From positions 35,761-99,760 of the forward strand of contig CAMFIE010000012.1 in NCBI GenBank assembly GCA_945952315.1: a stretch of 64,000 nt of DNA, written 5' to 3'. How positions within the stretch are numbered: the stretch's first letter is position 1; the number at the start of each line of letters is the position of its first letter. A model generated the notes under the pieces. The model was given only the letters and a program-made list of their open reading frames with translations, was not told the DNA's origin and did not search any database. Source of the DNA: an uncultured Rhizobium sp. Lineage in GTDB: Bacteria; Pseudomonadota; Alphaproteobacteria; Rhizobiales; Rhizobiaceae. Below are positions 47,988 through 56,040 of the stretch, piece by piece. The position numbers were made by a program, and so were the translations under genes.

Positions 47988-50029
47988 GCCCGCACTCCCT
48001 TGGTGATATCTCTGTTTGGTGATCGAGGTGACTTTGCCCGTGGCGACGCTTTTGTCGGTTTCGCGACAGTATTCGCAGCAGGGAAGGGAAGGAGAGGGGC
48101 GCTGGCGAGTACGGCGTCGAGGTCGGAGCCAAGATGATGGCGCAGGATTTGCGTGAGCGCCGGCACATCGGGCAGTCCGATGGTGACCTGCGTTTCCAGT
48201 CGCCCGGACCGCAACAGAGCGGAATCGATCTTGTCCAAGCGGTTCGTCGCGCCGACAACAATCACGCCTTCCGTCTTCACGACACCGTCGAGCAGCGTCA
48301 GCATCCGGTTCACCAGGCTTGCCCAATACTCGTCGAACCGTCCCTGGCTCGAAGACGAACCGCGGGTCCCGACATTGTCGAATTCATCAATGAACAGGAT
48401 CGCCGGCGCATGCTGCTCCGCAAGCTTGAAGCTGCTGGTCATCAGTTGCAAGACGTCGCCGAGATAGCCGGGCTCCAACCAATCACCGACGGACGTGCTG
48501 ATCAGAGGCACCTGAAGTGAATTGCACAGCGCCCTTGCATAGGTCGTCTTTCCCGTGCCAGGTGGGCCGGAGAGCAGGAGGCGTGAGCTGATTTCCGACC
48601 AGGGCAAACTACCTTGCTTCCAGAGATCAAGATCGGACTTCAGATTCAACGCCCATGAACGGGCCTGTCCAAATCCGGCCAGCGTTTCCACAGCCAAGAC
48701 CGGCTTCTTCGTCGATGTGCCGGCGACGCTACCTGTCGGATTGCCGGACTGGCTCAATTCGCTGGTTTTTACCGCTTTCAAGGCATCCGGAGAAACAGGA
48801 CTTTGAACAGTTTCAGTCGCATGCGAATTGAGCGGCTCCGGCTGGATGATCGTGAGGCTGGGCGACAGTCCTGCTTTCTTTCCAGCACTCCCTTTCGCCG
48901 ATCTGCCATCCTTTCTGTCCGCCTTGTCCGCTTCTGCAGCTCGGCTTTTGGCCAGTGCTTCCAGTGCCTTCAGCATGTGCGCCGGGGCGCGCCCCGGACG
49001 GAAGGCGATCGCAATGTCGTCGAGACCTGCGCCTGCGAAATCAGGATCGACCTCTTCCATTGTGTTCTTGGCATCGTCAGAATTCAGGTCCATTGCATGG
49101 ACCATTACATCGATCAACAAATGCCGGTCGATCATGCCGCATTCAAAACTCAGGTCGGTGATCGCAGCAAGCCAGGAGTCTTCTCCATCCACGCGCTCAT
49201 CGACCAGAAAAAGCGGGGTTGGGCTACCGCGCAGGGCACGGTCGATCTTCTCACGGGATTTGGGATGAATGGCGTCATCGAGGCTGGTGCCCGAGAGCGT
49301 CAGGACATGACGTCGTGATTTGCCGTGCCGCCGGTGAGACCGATCGCTGGTCAGACCGCCATGCTCGGCTGCATCGACCCCGAGCGACCATTGCGGAAGG
49401 ATCACGCCTTCCTCGAGCAGCTCCCCGAAATGTCGCTCGAAGCCCGGGACGGCTGCATGGAAGCGGATGACCTTTGCCTCGCCAGCCAGGGCAGTCGTGA
49501 AGTCGGCGGGGAAGGGGAAGACTTCACCGACCGACCGGGCAAGGAGCAGCACGGCCGCAACGGCCGAAGGCGAGGGGGGTGGAGCGAGCGCCGAGATTGC
49601 CCGCAACAGAATTTGGGTCTCGCCCGCGTTGGGCTTCGCCTCGTCGCCTGGCACGAGAATGTCGAGAACAGTGGGATCGCTGAAATCAGCGTAGTCGCTG
49701 TTCGAATAGAGCCGGCGCTCCTTGCGCGTCATGGCTTTCTTGGCAAAGACCGGCGCAAGCGCTCGTGACAGCGCCGAGGTCAGCGCATCCATTCGATCTT
49801 CGGCGATGCCACTCGGCAGCTGCTGCGTTCTGGAATTGAGGATGGAATGGACAAGTTGAATGCCCTTCTCGGAGGCTTTCCAGCTGAGCCCGAATTCCGG
49901 CGAGCCCTGCACGAGCGGGATCGCCTCGAGGAGGGACGCTGCTGTTGCGGCTTCGAGATGGTCAAGCCATTGCAGGCGGCGCAGGCGGGCGAGGAAGTAT
50001 CGGGTCAGGCGGTCGGCAAGTTCGCTCAT
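47984..50029 (-). CDS. AAA+ ATPase with large novel N-terminal region
   Basis: The 681-residue protein has a C-terminal AAA core of FtsH/proteasomal type: Walker A GPPGTGKT (about 488-495), Walker B ILFIDEFD (about 544-551), sensor 1 in VGATNR and arginine-finger-like RSGR. It then ends in a disordered basic linker, lacking the helical lid, which appears on the next gene's product. The first 430 residues match nothing I know; they are largely helical, with a low-complexity stretch near 375-450. No membrane segment is present. The start overlaps the upstream gene (TAATG). Confidence 0.82.
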   Translation of the reverse strand: MSELADRLTRYFLARLRRLQWLDHLEAATAASLLEAIPLVQGSPEFGLSWKASEKGIQLVHSILNSRTQQLPSGIAEDRMDALTSALSRALAPVFAKKAMTRKERRLYSNSDYADFSDPTVLDILVPGDEAKPNAGETQILLRAISALAPPPSPSAVAAVLLLARSVGEVFPFPADFTTALAGEAKVIRFHAAVPGFERHFGELLEEGVILPQWSLGVDAAEHGGLTSDRSHRRHGKSRRHVLTLSGTSLDDAIHPKSREKIDRALRGSPTPLFLVDERVDGEDSWLAAITDLSFECGMIDRHLLIDVMVHAMDLNSDDAKNTMEEVDPDFAGAGLDDIAIAFRPGRAPAHMLKALEALAKSRAAEADKADRKDGRSAKGSAGKKAGLSPSLTIIQPEPLNSHATETVQSPVSPDALKAVKTSELSQSGNPTGSVAGTSTKKPVLAVETLAGFGQARSWALNLKSDLDLWKQGSLPWSEISSRLLLSGPPGTGKTTYARALCNSLQVPLISTSVGDWLEPGYLGDVLQLMTSSFKLAEQHAPAILFIDEFDNVGTRGSSSSQGRFDEYWASLVNRMLTLLDGVVKTEGVIVVGATNRLDKIDSALLRSGRLETQVTIGLPDVPALTQILRHHLGSDLDAVLASAPLLPFPAANTVAKPTKASPRAKSPRSPNRDITKGVRA

Positions 50030-50514
50030 TATACACGCCCTCCCAGCTTCTGCTCACCGCCGGCAAAGGCCGGCAGTTCCTGAATCAAGGAGAGCACTTC
50101 GCCGGTCAGGAAGGCGCGATTGCCGCAGATCCAGTCCTTCACCACTTTTGCCGCTGGGTTGCCCTGCTCGACAAGCTCGCCTAGGCGGACGCGCCAGGGG
50201 CTGACGAAGGCATCCCACCCGCGTCCGTGCTCACGGACATGGCGGATCGACTTGCCGATGACCATGGCGACATAGGCAGGATAGGACGACACGTCGAATC
50301 CTTCGGGAATGCGGCAGGGATCGACCGCAATATGCGGTTCGGACCTCATGTCGTCGGACAGATCCGGCAACATGGCAGGGTGGATCGGGCCGAGGTCGAA
50401 ATGAAAGACATGGCGAATGAATTCGTCCGAATAGACATAAGCAGGATCGACTTCGATCCGGCGTTCAAACGCGGCGGTTTTCTCGAGCATTTTGAAATAT
50501 TCTGCAGGCGTCAT
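50029..50514 (-). CDS. Unknown protein (161 aa) coupled to the AAA/M41 genes
   Basis: The 161-residue protein MTPAEYFKMLEKTAAFERRIEV... is acidic, soluble and of no family I recognise. Features include DLGPIHPAMLPDLSDDMR and PWRVRLGELVEQGNPAAKVVKDW. Its TAA stop shares bases with the ATG of the AAA gene, so the two are translationally coupled. It is likely a partner or substrate-selecting factor of the split protease (inference from position). Confidence 0.6.
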   Translation of the reverse strand: MTPAEYFKMLEKTAAFERRIEVDPAYVYSDEFIRHVFHFDLGPIHPAMLPDLSDDMRSEPHIAVDPCRIPEGFDVSSYPAYVAMVIGKSIRHVREHGRGWDAFVSPWRVRLGELVEQGNPAAKVVKDWICGNRAFLTGEVLSLIQELPAFAGGEQKLGGRV

Positions 50515-50632
50515 TGAATGCCTCCTTGGCATGATCCGACAGCCGCTCAGCACGAGAGCGGGCAGGCCTGGATGATTGATGAAAGGGGGAGGGGCGACCG
50601 CGGATTACACGATCGCAAACGCCATGGTGGCG

Positions 50633-51577
50633 TCAGGCGGCGACGCCCCGGCCGCGGGCGAACCCGACCCGGATCGGCGGGCGCAGGGGCTCGCGATCCA
50701 GTTCGTCAGATGCATTCTGGCCTGGGTCTTCTTCGGCGGATTCTCCTGAAATCGTGGAAACCGGATCACCGGCTTGTGCGGGTGGCTCTGACAGGAGAGG
50801 AGCACGCATCTCGCGCAGCACGTCACGCCAGGCGGCCTCTATGCGGGCCCTTGCCAGCGCACGGACTTTTCCAAGCGCCTTGCCGGCACCTGCAACACCG
50901 ATCAATTCATCGATGCGATCGCTCGGCCAGACGCCGCGCTCTATATTGGACTTGCTGTTGTCGGCGACGACGAGCGCAATATCGACATTGGTGATCGACA
51001 GCCTGCGCAACTCCTTGAACGACAGCTCGGGCAAAGACATCGAAGCCGCAAGCATCGTGCGCGTCATCGCGTCGACACGTGCACTGTCGTAGGCCGCCAA
51101 GCTCCGTTTGACCTCGATGAGTGTTGCCCGACCGGTTTTGCGGTCGACGATCAACAGATCCGGCCGATAGTCGCGCCGCGCCCTGCGATTGCTCGACACC
51201 GCTACGCAGCGCAGCGCCTCCGGCTCGTTGAGATCCACAAGTTCGAGTGCTGCTTCGGTCACCGGAAGACTGATCGGATCGCGCAGAACGATCAGATCGG
51301 GATTGCTTTGCGCGAAAACCCCGATCGCCTGCTCGGCAAGTGCGCCTTCCGCCTGTGTCAGTGCTTGCAACAGACTGCGGGTCACTTCCGGCCCGCCGCG
51401 GACAGCGTCAGAAACGCGTGTCTTCAGGGATCGGGCGTCAAATTGCTCGCTGAGTAGCGAAGCAATCTGATCCTCGAAGGAGGTCTCGAGCAGGGTTTTG
51501 GATTCGCGCCTTGATTGCGTCGAGGGCGTCTTAAGCGTGGTGGCGTGTTGGCCTATGTGCTGTGAAAGTCTGGCCAT
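50633..51577 (-). CDS. PD-(D/E)XK nuclease-like protein
   Basis: The 314-residue protein has a segment RPDLLIVDRKTGRATLIEVKR (Asp about 140, Glu 155, Lys 157) which fits the D-x(n)-E-x-K active site of PD-(D/E)XK nucleases, where the strand pair carries the catalytic residues. The N- and C-termini are charged and poorly ordered. The start at 51577 has GGAG upstream. It lies 118 bp upstream of the small gene of the AAA/M41 set on the same strand. Nuclease activity is inferred from the motif only. Confidence 0.6.
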   Translation of the reverse strand: MARLSQHIGQHATTLKTPSTQSRRESKTLLETSFEDQIASLLSEQFDARSLKTRVSDAVRGGPEVTRSLLQALTQAEGALAEQAIGVFAQSNPDLIVLRDPISLPVTEAALELVDLNEPEALRCVAVSSNRRARRDYRPDLLIVDRKTGRATLIEVKRSLAAYDSARVDAMTRTMLAASMSLPELSFKELRRLSITNVDIALVVADNSKSNIERGVWPSDRIDELIGVAGAGKALGKVRALARARIEAAWRDVLREMRAPLLSEPPAQAGDPVSTISGESAEEDPGQNASDELDREPLRPPIRVGFARGRGVAA

Positions 51578-52151
51578 GGGATACTCCGAACAATGAAACC
51601 GTGGGAAATCCGAACCGGTCAGCGATACAGCTCCCTGCGATGGGCTCACAGACGTGAGACACCGCTGAAGGCGGCGAGCGGTCGGACGAAGAAACACCGG
51701 AATTCCAGGCTTATCGCCTGATATCAGGCGCTTTCATTAGGGATTCATGTGTTGCGGAATGAACCTGTGGCCAAGGGCCTTTCGTGGGCGCGGCTTTACG
51801 GCTAATGATCGTCATAGCCCAATTCCTTCTGATGCAAGGTTGCGGGTCAGGCCTTCGTCGGTGTTCGCAGCACCGGCGGAGGCCGATTTGCGAAAAGCAA
51901 GACATCTCGTCGTCGCTTTCTGATTGCAACTTATGCGCGCAGTATAGGTGTTTCAAGCGGAAAAGAACTTATCCGGAACAAAGCCGGAATCATGGTTAAC
52001 GGCAAGCACAGCCGCCAGACTATTGCGATTGCAGGAGATGCGGGCTGATAGCTCATAAGGGGCAGTGGTGCGCCCGAAAACCGGCTTTACAAGCGCAGAT
52101 GGTCGGCCATCGTGGGCGGCGGCAGGCGCGACCGAAGAACAACGGTCACAG
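51578..52151. other. Intergenic region without a recognised gene
   Basis: 574 bp inside the methyltransferase-to-protease gene set. It contains an 81-codon minus-strand frame (51711-51956) without recognisable content. A promoter for the downstream genes may lie here. Confidence 0.4.
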
Positions 52152-52958
52152 TCACACCCGTTCAAACTTCTGCCATTCACGGCTTTCTTTCCCGAAATAC
52201 CGGCTTTGTGCTCGAACCAACTGCACACATTCATGTTCAGCCTCGATGAGTTCGTCATCGTCCTCGCCATCGGATTCATCGAGCAATTGAGCATCGAGCA
52301 GCTTGGATATGACCTTTCGGTTCCCGGTGTCGCAGCGGAGAAGCTCTTCCTGATATGTGCCCCAGAGATCGAGAATAACCGCATCATCTGACGTGTGAAG
52401 CAGAACCTGCTCGAAAAGCGAGGCGGGCAAGGGCGGCACACACAAGCTGTCCGCGTTCAGTTCCTCACACTTGAAATGCCATCTTGCGTCAGATTCCATT
52501 TCCAATTGGGCTTCCGACATCGGTTCCAGATAGCTCGGGGCGAATTTGATCCGTGCGTCACCCTTTCGACGAAGCACCAGGAGCGCAACCTCTTCTTCCT
52601 CCGTCCATCGCTCGCCGACTGGGCCTTTCCAGTTAAAGACGCCAACAGCCTCGAGGCCTCTTTTCGCAGCTTCATCGGAAAAATAGCCGACAAGTCCGAT
52701 CAGGCGATCTTCGAGGAAATATATGCCGGGCTGAAACAGAATGACGCCGCCGGGTGCCAACACTGATAGCCGGGAGGTCAATTGCGTAAAGAAGCCATCG
52801 ACCTTTTCCTGCGCCCATTCATATCCCTGCTTCCATGCGCTCGGAAATTCCGGCGGCTGCGCGATCATCAGATCGACTTTGCCCCGCAACGCTTCTGAGA
52901 GGCTGGACACCGCATTCTGAGCATCACTGGGGTTGGCAAGAGTTGAAGTCGTATGCAT
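52152..52958 (-). CDS. Protein resembling an inactive N4/N6 DNA methyltransferase
   Basis: The 268-residue protein starts at MHTTSTLANP, preceded by AAGGAATG. Its middle reads VDLMIAQPPEFPSAWKQGYEWA and then LSVLAPGGVILFQPG, the order of motif IV (normally DPPY) and the following strand of Class-I DNA methyltransferases. Here motif IV is QPPE, lacking the catalytic Asp and Tyr. The C-terminal 100 residues are highly acidic (DESDGEDDDELIEAEHE). An inactive methylase fold used for binding is a guess. It lies 215 bp downstream of an active-looking C5 methyltransferase gene. Confidence 0.45.
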   Translation of the reverse strand: MHTTSTLANPSDAQNAVSSLSEALRGKVDLMIAQPPEFPSAWKQGYEWAQEKVDGFFTQLTSRLSVLAPGGVILFQPGIYFLEDRLIGLVGYFSDEAAKRGLEAVGVFNWKGPVGERWTEEEEVALLVLRRKGDARIKFAPSYLEPMSEAQLEMESDARWHFKCEELNADSLCVPPLPASLFEQVLLHTSDDAVILDLWGTYQEELLRCDTGNRKVISKLLDAQLLDESDGEDDDELIEAEHECVQLVRAQSRYFGKESREWQKFERV

Positions 52959-53173
52959 CGAAACATTCCTTTTGTTTGCGCCAGACATGTACCGCTGGCT
53001 TTGGGTTTGAGTTTTCGAGGGGTCACCGGCGCTTGCACGGTGATCCCCTATGGTGCCTCCCAAAATCGGCGCAGCGGTTCCCGGACCGGCGACGGATAAC
53101 CGGCGCAAGGGGGGGGCGAGGGCAGCGATTTCGGAAAAGGATGGGCGTCAACGCGCCCTTTAGCGGTCGCCCG

Positions 53174-54175
53174 TCAGGCGGCGAGCAGTATCTTCACGGC
53201 CCTGGCAATGTGCCAGGCGAGCACCGGCGGAACGGCATTGCCAAGCTGGCGTTCTGTTTCTCGCAGCTTCGCATCGAGAATGTAGCTATCGGGAAAACTC
53301 TGCAGCCGCGCGACTTCCCGCATCGAGATCCGGCGCGGCAGGGCATAATGAAAGTGCTGATTGCCGTGGCATTCGGCTCGCATCGTATAGCCCGGACGAT
53401 CGGCCTTCAGAGACCGGCCACCCTGTCCTTTAGACATCTTTGCCGCTGACCAGATGTGAGACGAGGCAACATCCCATTCCTTGTCTTCCAAATCTCGCAG
53501 GGCATCTGCTGCCGTTACCCATGTCGACCTGGAATGTGTCGGGGCAGGGTGCTCGAAACGCGGCATGCCTGCGGCACGACCAATGATGAACAGGCGCTCG
53601 CGCGTCTGCGGCACGCCATAATCTGCCGCGTTGAACAGATGGTATTCAACCTCGTAGCCAAGGCCGGCGAATTCGGACATGACCAGCCAGAAGTCTTCGA
53701 CATGCGCCTTGCTCAGGAAGTTCTTCACGTTTTCGAGCACGAATACTTTCGGACGCAGTTTCTCAACTGCCTGGACAACAACACGATAAAGGCTCGTTTT
53801 CTGACCGGCGAGGCCAAGACCCTTGCCATTGACGGAGACGTCTTGGCACGGGAACCCGGCAATGACTATGTCCGCCGAAGCCGGAAGGTCAACGAGATGC
53901 TCGCGGATGTCGCCAGCTATTGCAGGATGCTGATGGTTGCGATTGTAGCTGCGGACTGCAGCCTGGTTGACGTCGTTCGCAAACGTGATCTGGAACGGAT
54001 GCTTTGCGTAATGCGTCCCGAGAAAGTCAAAACCGCCCGAGAAACCGAGATCAAGTCCGCCACAACCAGAAAACAAGGAAACGGTGTCAATAACGCGACC
54101 CTTCTTGCTTGGGAACTCGGCCACATTCCGATTTCCACGCGTCCCGCGTTGATATCTATAGGTCATTTCATTCAT
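53174..54175 (-). CDS. DNA (cytosine-5) methyltransferase
   Basis: The 333-residue protein has the C5 motifs in order: I DTVSLFSGCGGLDLGF, IV GFPCQDVS with catalytic Cys near 110, VI LENVKNF, VIII QTRERLF, and IX/X RLQSFPD with GNAVPP. The target-recognition region is short. The ATG at 54175 has GGAG eight bases upstream. The recognition sequence is unknown. It heads the minus-strand gene set ending in the AAA/M41 proteins and may protect host DNA from a linked nuclease. Confidence 0.93.
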   Translation of the reverse strand: MNEMTYRYQRGTRGNRNVAEFPSKKGRVIDTVSLFSGCGGLDLGFSGGFDFLGTHYAKHPFQITFANDVNQAAVRSYNRNHQHPAIAGDIREHLVDLPASADIVIAGFPCQDVSVNGKGLGLAGQKTSLYRVVVQAVEKLRPKVFVLENVKNFLSKAHVEDFWLVMSEFAGLGYEVEYHLFNAADYGVPQTRERLFIIGRAAGMPRFEHPAPTHSRSTWVTAADALRDLEDKEWDVASSHIWSAAKMSKGQGGRSLKADRPGYTMRAECHGNQHFHYALPRRISMREVARLQSFPDSYILDAKLRETERQLGNAVPPVLAWHIARAVKILLAA

Positions 54176-54716
54176 GTTTTGGTCTCCGTGTGAGTTTCAA
54201 TACATAAATTGTTTGGCGCGTTTTCGGAGACGTCAATCCTTATAGTGTCGAATTTCGGATTTTTATTTGCTCTGAGTTTGAATATTTTACTTGCGCCGGC
54301 CGAATTTTTTCGGTGCGTTTTCTTAGAGGGTCCCACTTGGGATAAGCCGAGCCTCCCGGAACTTACCTGTTGGGGCAGATCAGGCAACCATCATATCGTC
54401 TGGCAGGAAACACCCAAATCTGACCGCACTGGCTTGGCGCATTGAAGGAAGTGGCGCGAGTGACGATCGAGAGCCGGGTCATTATGTACTCCGGAAACCC
54501 AGAGCATTGCTATCAGCTAGCTTATGATAGTAGCAACCACTGGATTGCGGCCTATGCTCCGAAACCTTAGTATCCGAGAGCATCTCCATTGTATTTAACT
54601 TTTACTCTTGACGGCTTTGGCGATTGGCGTCAGCCTTATTGATGAAGTTTTGTTAAATCAATTGCATTCCATAAGCAAATTTAACTTATCAGTTTAGGAT
54701 ATGGATTTGGATAGCT
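54176..54716. other. Intergenic region between divergent genes
   Basis: 541 bp, relatively AT-rich, between the methyltransferase gene and a divergent unknown gene. No convincing open frame. Promoters for both sides are expected here. Confidence 0.45.
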
Positions 54717-55400
54717 ATGAGAGTATTAAAGTACCATGGGCTTTTGTTGCCGGAAAATGATAGCGACCAGCCGGAAGTCCCTCCAGGCTTGCTTCGTCTG
54801 ACGAGCGGACAGTTCAGCCAAGACATTCTACATCGCTTCGCGGATATGGATTTTCGGTATGAGGCTCAACTGTATCTCGCGGGTCGGGACGCCGCAATTG
54901 TCGTGCGCGAAGGCGAGCTTCTGGCTTACATCGATGGCATCAAGAATACGGTGGAGTTAGCCCAGTTGCTGGACGGCTACGGCTACTTGATCCAAGACGC
55001 TGCCAGAACTTTGCGTTCAGCGAGATCAGACACGGTCGTGCTGACGGGTATCTGGCATGATGTCGACCAGGATGTCGCACCGCGTTTTGAAGGTTACGTG
55101 ATCCACGTCATGGCTGCGAATAGGCAGGTCAAAACCCAACCTTATCGACTTGAGATATTCGACTGGGACGACCCGGATGAAGGCCGCATCGGGGAGCGAA
55201 TATTCGAGGCGGCGTCGCCGGGCGAGCTCACCGCAATGATGCAGGCAGCAACAGAAATGGCTGTTCGCAAGGACTTTTTAGGACCCATTCTCGGTGAGGT
55301 TTTTCCACTCGCTGGCGTCCTCTGGTTTCCCGAACGGGTCGAGTATCCTTTGATCGTTTGTAAAGCGGTCGGGATGCGGCGCTTCAATGCGGAAGGATAG
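54717..55400 (+). CDS. Unknown protein (227 aa)
   Basis: The 227-residue protein MRVLKYHGLLLPENDSDQPEV... has protein-like composition, with mixed strands and helices, and no signal peptide or membrane segment. A weak ribosome-binding site (GGAT) precedes the ATG. I do not recognise the family. It stands alone, divergent from the methyltransferase gene set. Confidence 0.55.
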   Translation: MRVLKYHGLLLPENDSDQPEVPPGLLRLTSGQFSQDILHRFADMDFRYEAQLYLAGRDAAIVVREGELLAYIDGIKNTVELAQLLDGYGYLIQDAARTLRSARSDTVVLTGIWHDVDQDVAPRFEGYVIHVMAANRQVKTQPYRLEIFDWDDPDEGRIGERIFEAASPGELTAMMQAATEMAVRKDFLGPILGEVFPLAGVLWFPERVEYPLIVCKAVGMRRFNAEG

Positions 55401-55697
55401 GTGCGGATTGTCGGCAAAGCCTCAATCGAAGTAAGCTAGTCCATTTGAACCAGAACGAGGCCGGGCCTATTGCTCCATCGGTCATCGCTTGAGTCGGCGG
55501 CTGTGCCTGTACTGTCTGCAGGTCAGCATTTTTGCTTGCACCTACCAACGCCCACATTCCGACCCTTTTGAAGCCGTCTTGCTCCACTACCAAGAGGTAT
55601 ATGAGAGGATGGATCATGATGGTGCCACCAGCGAATCTTGAATGCCCGCCTGATTGACGCTATATTGCGTCATATTGAATGGCAGGAGACAACAAAT

Positions 55698-56023
55698 ATG
55701 GCACTTGCGCAATATGCGGACGACGGCCTGTTTCCCCCCCCCCCCGCAAGCTCGCCGAAGCGTTTCGAACCACCAGCGAGGAAATTGCGCGCACGGCTGG
55801 CCTCGGAAAGGACGCCGTTCAACGGTCCGAGCGGCTGCGCTCGGACAAGACGCAAAGGCGCTTGAGGGAAATCGCTGAAATCATCAACAAGGTCGAACCG
55901 CGCTTCGGCTCTGCGCTGATTGCTTATGCCTGGTATCGGTCGGAACCACTCGCCGGCTTTTCCGGCCAGACCGCCATGCAGCTGGTCCGCGATGGCCGGG
56001 TGTTGGTTTCCACGCGGAACTGA
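55698..56023 (+). pseudogene. Xre/MbcA/ParS-type antitoxin, out of frame at a 12-C tract
   Basis: The start MALAQYADDGLFPPP and the rest (RKLAEAFRTTSEEIARTAGLGKDAVQRSERL ... RFGSALIAYAWYRSEPLAGFSGQTAMQLVRDGRVLVS) lie in different frames. They join at a run of 12 Cs (55734-55745). With 10 or 13 Cs the gene would be in frame. The C-terminal part is the DUF2384/MbcA-ParS toxin-binding domain, whose partners are RES-domain toxins; no RES gene follows, because an IS3 element begins 18 bases past the stop. Confidence 0.75.
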
Positions 56024-56029
56024 GCCGGT
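56000..56029 (+). repeat. Inverted 30-bp repeat, left copy
   Basis: These 30 bases cover the end of the antitoxin frame and its TGA. An exact inverted copy is at 57649-57678, directly beyond the right end of the IS3 element. They are outside the IS terminal repeats. Confidence 0.85.
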
Positions 56030-56040
56030 TAGGCGCATAA

